Origin: Pyrenochaeta sp. MPI-SDFR-AT-0127 | Lineage: Eukaryota; Ascomycota; Dothideomycetes; Pleosporales; Cucurbitariaceae | Direction: 5' to 3' | Assembly (NCBI GenBank): GCA_020747015.1 | Contig: JAGTJM010000048.1 | Span: forward strand, 124,001-188,000 | Length of the DNA stretch: 64,000 nt | Shown: positions 54,663 to 64,000 of the stretch, piece after piece | Position numbering within the stretch: the first letter of the stretch is position 1 | Layout of the letters: every line of letters starts with the position of its first letter | Notes under the pieces: generated by a model | Seen by the model: only the letters and a program-made list of their open reading frames with translations | Told to the model about the DNA's origin: nothing | The model's database searches: none | Program-made: the position numbers and the translations under genes

Positions 54663-55925
54663 ATCTGGTAAAAATATTGTGATGTTTCAATAAGACCAAG
54701 CAAGGGTGTGGTCAATGTGTGTCCAGGAAGCGGGCCCTGTGTCTTCGACGATGGCTGGATGACCGGTAGACCATTGTACAAAAAGGCAGAAATCAATACG
54801 ACGTTATGCGATGCTATTGTGGAGAGTACAGAGAGGCCCAATTCGATATTTTACAGTCTAGAGTAGATGACGTTGTCGTGAGGGCGCATCTACGCATTCG
54901 GTACCAGCAATGCGATTACCCGACCCGAGTCTGCTTGGCGAGTTTGCTGTGTAGGCTTCTCACGTCATTCACTAGGCTCCATTGCTTCTTAGCTCAGCGG
55001 GCCGTTTCGATTTAATTATCCCGTTCCATGCGTTTCACCAACGACCAAACCAACGACTTCCATACGGTGGCCCGAATCCTTCGAGTAGTGCCGCGGGCCG
55101 TAAGCTGTAGCAGGCAGGTGTCCGGCCTGAGGGCTTGAGTAGTGCGCATGAACTAGGCACTTTGCCCCATCATGCGATAGCGAAACATCGCAGAGCCGCT
55201 TACGCGTTCAGAGGCTAAACTGTCCACAGTCAAGAGGTGGTGTGCTCCGGTCGTATAGCACTGGGCTTCGGTCCATCTCAGCGTTTGTCGCACGCCCTTG
55301 CTCCTTCGCAGCTGTCAGCCATCCCTCCCAACCACGTCTCCCCTTTTGGGCCAAACTTTCCACCGTCCTTCGCAGACCAAGCATTCTGCGGCTGTCAAAA
55401 TCATGCTCTACGCGAGGAACTACGCGCCATTCGTTCCAATACGGAAGGCCGAGCATAGCTCGTGAGTCCAAACAACCGGGCCAAGATGGCGCGAACGTGG
55501 ACATTCCTTGCCGCAGATCCCTTCCCTTCTGTGCCCGGACCTTCTGTTTCGGAATTGATTATGTGGAAGGGAGCGTTGATGGATCCTTTGCCGCTGCACG
55601 GATATATAGTAAGCCTATGGCTAAGCTATACAATGCGAGGCAGGCGAAGCAGATTTTCGTTCTCTACCCTGGACGGTCCTGCAGCGGATATAGAGCCCAT
55701 AGTACCGTGGAACCAGCCGCCACTCTCGACTGTACGGCATATCTTTCGTTTACTGACCTTATTTTCTACACTTTCGCTTTTTCGAGAAGAGCGCTGGATT
55801 TCTTAAGAGAACGGTGGCATTTACAGACCCGTATTCAGACCCAACTACAGAGACAATTCATTCAACGATTACTGTAGTCGTTCGCCACAATCATCATCCG
55901 AGCTTCACAATCTCGCACTCCCAAA
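54663..55925. other. 1.3-kb divergent intergenic region
   Basis: Between the polymerase start (minus) and the small secreted-protein start (plus). A 211-codon frame (55242-55877) opened by GTG has no motif and overlaps other open frames on both strands, so I regard it as chance. An imperfect inverted repeat with GGCCCG/CGGGCC lies at about 55050-55100. Confidence 0.45.
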
Positions 55926-56435
55926 ATGCGATCCTTCATTGTCATGGTCATTATGGCCATGATTGCTTTTGTGTCCGCAATTCCCATCACACCTTCGGCG
56001 CCACGATTGCAACGAAGAGCAGAGCAGTTCCGCCTAGAAGGACTAAAAGAGGTATGCTAGCAATTTCCATATTACTGTCCAGAACAAGAATGTTGACTAG
56101 CCCTACAGTTCGAAATTGCCGAACGACTCTCAAATCCTTCAACAGCTTCCGAACTCGAACCATTCCTGTTTCATTTGAGGAAAAACCCAATCTTTCGCAC
56201 TCCAGTACCAGAAGATGAGCACGACCTTTCAGGCGACATCGCTCCAGGTTCTCTAGATGCGCCTCAAATGCTTCCTAGCGCTCCAGCGGCTGAAGAACTA
56301 TCGTTGTTCGAACGCCTTTGCGCCTTATTCCACGGCGGCGAAAGCAGTTTCGGCTATGAGGGCAAAGAGCTGGAGCTTCGTCGGCCGACAGGCATGAGGC
56401 ATTGGAAGCAAAGTTTTGGCGGATTCAGGCGCTAA
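55926..56435 (+). CDS. Small secreted protein of unknown function
   Basis: Exons 55926-56051 and 56109-56435 with a 57-bp intron (GTATGC...CTACAG); 150 residues. MRSFIVMVIMAMIAFVSA is a signal peptide, followed by PITPSAPRLQRRAEQF, with an RR that could be a Kex2-type processing site. The mature part is acidic then basic, with a single cysteine (FERLCALFHGG) and a basic end (LRRPTGMRHWKQSFGGFRR). I recognise no family. The frame is well supported by the intron and the signal peptide, but a short protein with one cysteine and low information could be lineage-specific. Confidence 0.65.
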
Positions 56436-57198
56436 GCTAACCGCTACTGGAATTTCCTCCGCATTGTAATGATGAATTGTAACGACTACTATGTGGAACT
56501 TTTCCGCTAGTGTGCTTGATTGGTGAACGGTTGGTGAGCTGTAGTTGCTATCAGCGCCAATCATGGGATTTCACTTCTTCTTTGGACCGGTATCCTAAGC
56601 TTAGTCATATATAAAAAGCATGACTATCCGTTCATTTATCAACTCAAGGCTCTTCCTACATGCTTCACTCTCACGTGTCAGTCCACACAACTCTATTGTT
56701 CTGTCCCCCTTACGCGGAGCCTCCCAACGCTCACTTCTCTTACATCGCGCGCGTGAACGTCTCCCTCTGTTACCGCCACATCGGTACACCTCTCCACACC
56801 CCCTCACCTCATGATTCTATGCCTGCAAGGCTGCCACTTCAAACTTGTACTAGTGGTATCACCAAACTCTGTTCCTGTCAGCCTCATCACTATGCTTAAT
56901 CCCTGCAATGCTCCGTTGAAACGCTGAAACGATGTCTTGCGTGATAATAAAGTGCTGAAAAGGACTGTGCTGTTAAGTTGGGTAGACTTGAAGCTTGCTG
57001 GGACAATGTGTGAAGAGATATTCATTATATTCAAGTTACGATTGGGCTCTCAAATATCCGCCTATCCGAGACCAGTGTGCATACCCGCTGTTCCATGTGC
57101 TAGTTATACCTGAATAACGCCAAATAAAGCCCGAAACATACCGGTATTGCACTACATCGAATGAAAAGAGCGTGAGGTAGAGACGTAATGCTCAGTGG
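56436..57198. other. 0.76-kb convergent intergenic region
   Basis: Between the stops of the small secreted-protein gene (plus) and Atg3 (minus). Short frames only; nothing I can support. Confidence 0.5.
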
Positions 57199-58410
57199 TC
57201 ATACCCCCATCGTGAAATCGTGTTCGATACCAGGCGTGACGCTGGCAAGTGTTAGCGATGGTTCTGTATCTCGCGAGATCATTTTGCTTACCTAGCCATG
57301 AACTTCAGGAAGACAACCAGGTACTGGTCTACCCGGATGGCCACCTCGTCGTCTCCACCTTCATTCAGTACTTCCCAGTCATCCTTGGCCTCTTCGCCAT
57401 CTTTGCTCTTTCCCTGCTCGGTGAGCTTCAACAGCCTCGTATCATCCACAAGTCCTTCCATGCCGCTGTCAAGCTTGCTGACGTCCTTGCCTGCTTTGAG
57501 TTTGGCAAGGCGCAACTTCAACGCAGCATCTGCGCGGTCGAGAAGGACCTTCATTACTGATGCATGTTTGCAAGGGTGTACTGAAGCAGTCTTCAGGGCG
57601 TGTTCGAAGAATGGGAAATCCTCGATTGTAACTGTCTTGTCCTTGTAGTCTCCCACGATATCCTCCATCATCTCCTGAGGCTTGAGGGGGACAGAAGTGG
57701 AGCCGTAGCCGGAGAGGTATAATCGTGGTGTTCGGTAGTGGGCTGAGTATGTGATGTAGAGGGTATACGTTCGTAGTGGGCTGGACAAAGGTCAGTATTG
57801 GTGCACCCTAGGAAACGTCGCAAGTCTGGGCCAGGTTGGCAACTTTAGATATCAAAGCCCTTGGGACAAGAGACGAATGCACTTACGCTTGTGTATTTGA
57901 GCCAGCCTGCGGGTCTCTTATGATGGCTTCCTCATCATCTTCGTCGTCTTCCATGTCAGGAATCTCATCCTCCTCCTCTGCAGCGCCCAGGTTCCCACTC
58001 TCGTCGACAGTCCGTACATCGCGCACTTTCGCTTCCTGGCTGGCAGCCATGCCGCCAGTCCTCAGCCAGCCATCGTCATCTGTTGCGCCTTCCCCTGCAG
58101 TGAAGCCGTCCCTCACTATTGTCTCATCCTGGCCAGCTTCTCCCGCGAAGTTGTCGTCAAGGCGGCGATGACAGGGCACGCCGCGTGTTACTAGGAACTG
58201 CTTGCCCTCAGGAAGATATGATACGCGTTTTGAGGGCGATGAAGCATCTGCCCACTGCCAGGAGGGAAACTTGAAGACGAGGAAGTCTCCGGCGAGAACA
58301 AATTCCTCTGGTGTTATCTGACCTGTCTCGCGAAAGGTCGAGGTGTGGCTGATGGCGGCGGTTCGCTCGCGGAAAGTGTCTATGTAAGATCGGACAAAGT
58401 TGTAGGCCAT
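57199..58410 (-). CDS. ATG3: Autophagy E2-like conjugating enzyme Atg3
   Basis: Exons (minus) 57887-58410, 57292-57780 and 57199-57241; 351 residues from ATG 58410 (MAYNFVRSYIDTFRERTAAI); a longer upstream frame has no matching sequence. FRETGQITPEEFVLAGDFLV and WQWADASSPSKRVSYLPEGK are the N-terminal Atg3 blocks. An acidic flexible region (about 120-165) follows. The E2 core has LYLSGYGSTSVPLKPQEM, and the catalytic C245 in VHPCKHASVM. Intron 2 splits the codon for Ser in MASVTPGIEHDFTMGV, the conserved C-terminus. Atg3 transfers Atg8 to phosphatidylethanolamine during autophagosome formation. Confidence 0.97.
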
Positions 58411-61400
58411 GTTGTCCTTGCTATGCGAATATCGTGTCGTGTTTGTGTAAAGGTGTCGCGCAGTCGGAACAGGCAAATGTCTATGTACCTTTTCCTGCGC
58501 CCAACTGCCTGGAGGGGGCGCGGGGTTGAGGCGTTGAGGCTGCCTGCTGCCCTTCGGCGCTAGATCCAACAGGCACAAGCCACACCAGTCACGTCATGCC
58601 TCTGATTCATCCTCCACTGTCACGAGGAGCCACAAGGAGATGCCTGACCACTCGCCGTTCTGCTGTTCGTGACATCCTTCAAGCAGTCACGCCCTTTCCT
58701 TCTCCAAATCATCATGGTCCAGCTCCGTTTTGATGTCATTACAGACAGCTGATCCTCACCAAAAGCAAAATACTGCTAAGCCATCGTCTGTTCCAGCTGC
58801 ACGTCTTCCCATACTCATATCAGCAAATCTACATCCAATGACATCTCATAACCACCAAAATATCTTTTCCCTTTCTTGGTTTAGCGTTCTGAAGCTGCTC
58901 GAATTTCTGCTCATTGACCGTCTTCTGTAGAACGATCATGCGCCCTATCTTATTCTGATAGCAGGATGCTAAGCCTATAAATCTACAGAGCTGCAGAGAC
59001 ATTTCGTTTCGCCTGCAACGCATTTCCAAAGCGGTACAATTCCCAACTCAAAGCCATTGTGGCGATTCCGCGGTGACAGATCTGTTTCCTACAGCCGCAG
59101 CAGTCCCTTGACAAGGTGATAACTGTACTGCTGCACCTCAGATAGAGCCCTATCATATTGACCCCATTGCTCACTACGCCTGATAGGAGGGGGTTGCTGT
59201 ACCCTTCGCTTCGCATGTGCTGGCCCCAATACCACCACATAACGCTTGCGTCGTGCCATTACACCACACCACTGCGATATGTTGCGTTCCATCAAAGTAG
59301 TTAAAGGTTTACACTATTCTATGAAATCAACAACGAAACACAGCTCCATATTGTGCACGGAAATTAGCACATCATTCCTAACTCTTACGCTTTCTAACTT
59401 GAGCAAACGCTTCCAGGGCTGAACGCTGGACATACTTACCGATTGTGTCCGGTGAATATTATTTTCGAGATCAATGTTTATTATCTCTAACCAGTATACA
59501 CCTCTTGTGTTCGTACCCCAAAGTTACACTCCGATTTCCGAAGGATCTCCGTCGTATGCAACGAGATACAACAGCGGAATCATATTCCGAGCAAAAGTGG
59601 AACGGCCACGGCTCCTCTGTTCTCACTTTGCAAGGGGTGTCGTCCCTTTTACGCCCTCTTCTGAATTGCAACCATCGCTGGCATAGTTACGACCCTAGGC
59701 AGATATCTGATGCTCTTTAAGGGTTCTCGGACAAAACATGCTTGTCCAAGAAATTCAATGTTACGCCATAATTCAGCGGGTAAATCGCTCATGCGTCCTC
59801 AGTCATAAATCTGTGATCAGCCTCGATAGAGGTGAGGTCACACCCAGACGTGTCAACCAGATCCAGTGAGCGACATTTCACGGCTGCATACTTCATTGGA
59901 AGACGTTGTCGTTCCACAATCACAGAGCTTACAGAATTCCTGTACATTATGCTTAATCTTCGGCGCTAATTCAGTATGAACCAAGGTTGATCCCAGTCTT
60001 ATATTCTGCTGTGTCGCTTCACACCTTATACGAGCATCCACTCAATCATATTAAAGCAGTGATGGCAGCCGTACGGATCAGAAGGTCAAATGATGTACCT
60101 CGTGTATACAACTGCAGACTCCCAGAGTGTGTGAGGATAGTGGCTGCAACTAAGGGGCCCAACGCCTGCTTGCAACCCAGAATCTCAATCTTGTTTCTCT
60201 GTTTGCGAAATTGGGCAGTCTCTTGCTCTGAAGATTAGGTTTTCAACCCTCGATCTTCATCTACGCAAGACCTTTACACGGTCGACCCATTTAGAAATAA
60301 TATAAGCTTGCGAGATATAAAGCGCAAGAAGATGGAAAATTCAAAGAAGCAAGAATTGGCTGTCAGACCTGCGAAGTATCTAATCAGCAGCCAAACCCGT
60401 GGTTTCACATAACAAGCGCTTTCATGCAGGGTGCACACCTAACGACCCGCGTATTAAACACTGCTGAGCTACCTCAACTCTCTAACAGGGCCGGTGCTAC
60501 ATTGACTCTTGCTGGTTATGTGCCTCCGCCTATCTTCGGCTTTGACAGCATCATGTACACACATCTCCGAGTTTGACCATGATCGCGCGCTGCCGATACT
60601 GGCTATTGTTTTACGTTCGGGAACAGTATCTTTTCAATGACCTACGGATTCTCTTCCAATAGTCACTTTCCATGGCTGCAATCAGGCCGAAGACTTTTGT
60701 GAGGTCAGAGAGACTTTGTATAAAAGAGCTACCATGTTGCCTGGCCAGCCTGCCAGAATTGTATTCGCCACCTCCATGTGCACAGCATGCGAATGTTGAA
60801 TGTCCATCGTTGGCAGGTATGTCTTCCCCGGCACTAGTAACATCGGCTCAATGATCAGTCGAATCAAAGAGTTCGGAGTATAACACAATCATGGCAGGTT
60901 CCTGAATTGGAAGACTATGTTATCATCGTGAAGTCTAGGGAGGTAAAGCCGGTGAGTAGGTATCATCTCCTATAAAGACTGACCACCATCAACATTTGGT
61001 CGCAGACATTCAACTGACCAGGCTGCATCTTATACTCTTCAGCAGAAAAAAAAATACCAACCACTAGTGTATCGGTTCGGCCCACAAGCACCATAGGCTT
61101 CTTCAAATACATTACAACATCTCAAACATACCGGAAATTGTTCAAATGGGAGACCCAAGTCCACAGCCCCGATGTGGAGGTCAACGTCCTGAAATCCCCT
61201 CAACAAACCACCAGGTATGTTTTAGGTTGATAGTAGATGCTTCGCAGCGACCAACCTCATGCCAGAATAGGCCAGACGGTTCCTTCTCATCAGAAGCCAC
61301 AACTCTCGTCGCCACTGCGACTCTTCCTTCTAACCATGGCGATGCAACCTGTCCTCCAGCGATGACTCGTTGGCCGCAGGAAGACGGACAAGACGGACCT

Positions 61401-63400
61401 TGGACACCAGACGCTCGACCTTGATCTCTTACGCATTTTCTCGATTTCGACTTGAAGACTTCGCTAGAATTTTGTAGCATTGTATGTATCGTGATAGTGC
61501 GCTCTTCGCCCTGCATTGGTCGATACTCGATACTCAAGACGAATTACCACGCACAAGTCATGTCTTTACGACTTTCATACACCAGAAGTTTGGAATGCTT
61601 TCATATATACCCAGTAACGCAAAGCCCGGTGGGCTCATTCACGAGTTTTTTTCTGGGTTCTACGCGAAACCTTTGTTTTGGACTCGTATTAATTATTAAT
61701 TCCATATCTATATCTCATTGTTGGGCGGAGCATGTTCGATCAAACCGACTCTAGAGCAGAGCAATACATTGTGATGCTCATCTTGGACTCAGACGTGTCT
61801 TCCAAAACCGAATAGTCTGTACTCAATCCTTATGATGACAAAGGTATCTCGTTGTCTCTGTTCATGCAGTTCTTTCCGAAAAGATCCTTTACTAGTTAGT
61901 ACACGACGTGGTGAGGTTTCGCAAAATGCAGGTGATCCCGTGGTTGACTAGCAGGTGTACAGGGAAAGACTGTGCATTATTACGACAAAGATATGGCTCA
62001 TGGCCGGGCTTCTTCGTATCGAGATAGCAGCAAGGCCCAGTCTCCAGGTTGGGGGAGCAAGGCCCGGTAATGCTGGATCACGTTGCACCCATGCTTTCAC
62101 TGATACTACCAGTATGAATGGCAACACAGCAAGGGTTGTGTTACAAACAAATGCGTTGAGGCCTCTTACAGATTGTCATCTATATTGAAATTGTAACCCG
62201 TTCATAGGAGAACTCCATAAACGGAAACGTTACTCTAAGAGTAATACCGCATCGACTGTTTCAACTATTCTCGTCTCCAATGCCTTTAGTTCATCAAGTG
62301 TTTACATCACCACTGGAAATATTCTCAAGCCTACGGTTGCTCTCACTCCGAAGAGTGCTGAACCGAAAAAGTCTTCCCGTTACACCGACACTTAAGCCTT
62401 GTCTCTTGATTTCCACACCTGAATTAAATCGATCGCCTACATCGGCTTGCCGTAAGGGTTGAACCTCGGTGCGAGTTTCCGTTGTACACACACTCGCTCA
62501 CCTTTGTGATAGCTTCAGTATGAAGGGTAGAAAGCACGTCCACCTATGGACATGCACTGTGCGCGAAGCAGTCTGGAGACACGCTGGTCTTCCACGTCTT
62601 TGTACCTAGGTAGCTCTATACTCTCTTGTCGTTCTCTCAACTCTGTTCCCAAATTCGTGAAAGTGCAAGTCATCGTTTCTCCATCAGGATGTAGTGTGTA
62701 GCCATTGCTAGCAGGTGTTCATTTACAACGCTATATTCTTCATCTTACTCGTCACTGTTGTCCTCATGGATAAAACGTAAAGGCCTGACCCACACCGCAA
62801 CACAATGGGATATATCGGGTACGCTGATAGTGTGGTCGCTGGTGAATATGATGGATTGGGCTTGAAGGCGGAGAAAGCGAGTCTTGCAAACACGACGAAT
62901 CAAATGGAGGTAGGGTGTTCGGCTGGCGGCGAAGAATTGCTGACAGAGAGGAGAGAATAGAGCAAAAAAAAGTGGAAGTTGCAAAAAAAAAACACGGGAG
63001 GGCTTTACGCTCAGGTGGTTGTAAACTCATACAAACCATCCGTTAATGCTTGTCTGGCTTAGGACCCATATTTATTAGGTTGCGTAAATACATTAACATT
63101 AATATACTGTCTAGTTCTCCAAAATCTTTGTTAGACATGATCTTGCAATATGTCAGCAGAGAGTTGAAGAACACCAGGGTGTGGCAAAATTACCATTGGG
63201 CAAGTATCTTGGTATCTTAAAATCGCAATCTGAATATTCCCATAATTCTGCACTCCTGGACGCCATGCTGGGAAAGACTGTCGCTGGTCTTCCATCGAGT
63301 GTCCTCCTTAGCTCCCGTAGCTTTTGAGATACCTTTCAGCGACGAGTTATGAGTCTTGAATAGACCTCTAAACCTATTCTCATTGCCGCCCCCGGCCTCT
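58411..63400. other. 5-kb stretch with no convincing gene
   Basis: I read both strands and see only short frames. The least bad are a 45-codon plus frame with an Arg-rich start (58596-58733, 185 bp upstream of and divergent to Atg3), a minus frame at 59089-59289, and two opposed frames near 61146-61537. None shows a motif or a coherent exon chain. Base composition looks moderately AT-rich compared with genic parts. No rRNA, tRNA or transposase is recognised. This could be a decayed or non-coding tract, or hold a lineage-specific small gene. Confidence 0.5.
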
Positions 63401-63780
63401 TCAGTGATTTCTAAAATTCTTCTTCTGGTAAAACAGATCGGTCCTTGAACTACCCAAATTGATAATTTTCGGACAACCATCCCTATCCTTCTCCAGACGA
63501 GTGCATTCAAAACAGTAGAATGCGTCGGAGATACCCTCGCCACCACACACAACGCATTTATTCTGATAGTTGCCGAAAGAGCATTCATCGCAGATGCGGG
63601 CGAGCGTGGTAGGGCGCACGTACGAGTCGCACACGGGGCATTTGCCGTCGCATTTGTCGCAGAGACGGCCGATAGAGATGCCAGCCTGCTTGCGACACAT
63701 TACCAGGTCGCTGAGGATTGTTAGCAACTGGACTGTACGGGAGAAGAGTGGCGGAGCACTTACGGATGATGACGAGACAT
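63401..63780 (-). CDS. RDS3: SF3b subunit PHF5A/Rds3
   Basis: Exons (minus) 63764-63780 (17 bp, MSRHH plus two bases of the Pro codon) and 63401-63710, intron 53 bp; 108 residues. The joined start MSRHHPDLVMCRKQAGISIG is near-invariant in eukaryotes. The cysteine pattern is complete: CDKCDGKCPVC, ICDECSFG, KCVVCGG, YCFECTRLEKDRDGCP, forming the PHD-like zinc knot. The tail IINLGSSRTDLFYQKKNF is typical. It bridges SF3B1 and binds the branch-site region in U2 snRNP. The 17-bp first exon is easily missed. Confidence 0.97.
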
Positions 63781-64000
63781 GTTGAAGAGCTAGAAGTGAT
63801 AATAGACAGAGGTTTTGTGAGTGACTGCTTGGAGTTTTGCGTCTTCTGTTTCTTTTGTCAGAGCTGGTGGGTTGCGTAGTTTGTGGTGTTGTAGAGAAAG
63901 TGATTAGAAGAGCAGCAATGCTGCGGACCTCCGTCTTGGCAAATGCGGGAACCCTTGGCCTGTGCAGAAGCTTCGACCGCGTTCTAGTTGCTCTCCCTTC

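Noticed and set aside
55242..55877. 211-codon plus-strand frame opened by GTG
   Set aside because: No ATG, no motif, overlaps open frames on both strands, and ends just before a better-supported secreted-protein start.
60838..61080. Two apparent plus-strand exons (reading WQVPELEDYVIIVKSREVKP then a Lys/Gln-rich end)
   Set aside because: The nearest acceptor breaks the frame, there is no start codon, and no family is recognised; too weak to call.

Overview
The window looks like nuclear DNA of a filamentous ascomycete (Pezizomycotina; a dothideomycete is a guess from the overall look, not shown). The evidence is short spliceosomal introns (mostly 44-60 bp, GT...AG with CTRAY-like branch sites), genes on both strands at 1-2 kb spacing, and fungal-type families such as Ecm14, Rmd8, Vms1, Utp16-like, Pik1 and small secreted cysteine-containing proteins. 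I recognise no rRNA, tRNA, CRISPR array, virus or intact transposon. Most gene models were rebuilt by joining reading frames across introns; exon coordinates are given in each entry.

Left part (1-24 kb): a FHIP-type dynein-adaptor subunit (+), ETF-beta (-), a conserved hypothetical (+), a relic of a RING-IBR protein (-), an isochorismatase-fold hydrolase (-), a mitochondrial Sel1/TPR-like protein (-) divergent from a Utp16-type U3 snoRNP protein (+), twinfilin (-), the succinate/fumarate carrier Sfc1 (-), the mitochondrial GTPase Mtg1 (-), a secreted cysteine-containing protein (-), an Arf-GAP of the Gcs1 type (-) and the Vms1 peptidyl-tRNA hydrolase (+), which is followed by a 25-bp tandem repeat.

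Middle (24-46.4 kb): the pseudo-carboxypeptidase Ecm14 (-) divergent from a large Sec7-PH Arf exchange factor (+), a short-chain dehydrogenase (+), a small secreted protein (+), two arrays of AT-rich tandem repeats, a relic of a beta/gamma-crystallin-like protein (-), a probable pseudokinase (-), Rmd8-like DUF155 protein (+), PI4-kinase Pik1 (+), a small glycine-rich stress-like protein (-), spliceosomal Cwc15 (-) divergent from exosome subunit Rrp45 (+).

Right part (46.4-64 kb) is gene-sparse. It holds an AT-rich LTR-like relic, a six-exon secreted cysteine-rich protein of the fungal effector-like type (-), a DUF4336 protein (+), a family-X DNA polymerase (-), another small secreted protein (+), autophagy E2 Atg3 (-), about 5 kb with no convincing gene, and the SF3b subunit Rds3/PHF5A (-).

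Functionally this is a housekeeping mix: Golgi/endosome traffic (Gcs1, Sec7-GEF, Pik1, FHIP), mitochondria (ETF-beta, Sfc1, Mtg1), RNA processing (Utp16-like, Cwc15, Rrp45, PHF5A) and quality control (Vms1, Atg3). It is interspersed with secreted proteins, gene relics and tandem repeats in the looser stretches. I found no convincing previously undescribed multi-gene system. The most interesting items are the two protein-domain relics, the two degenerate-enzyme genes, the six-exon secreted protein and the unexplained gene-poor tract.
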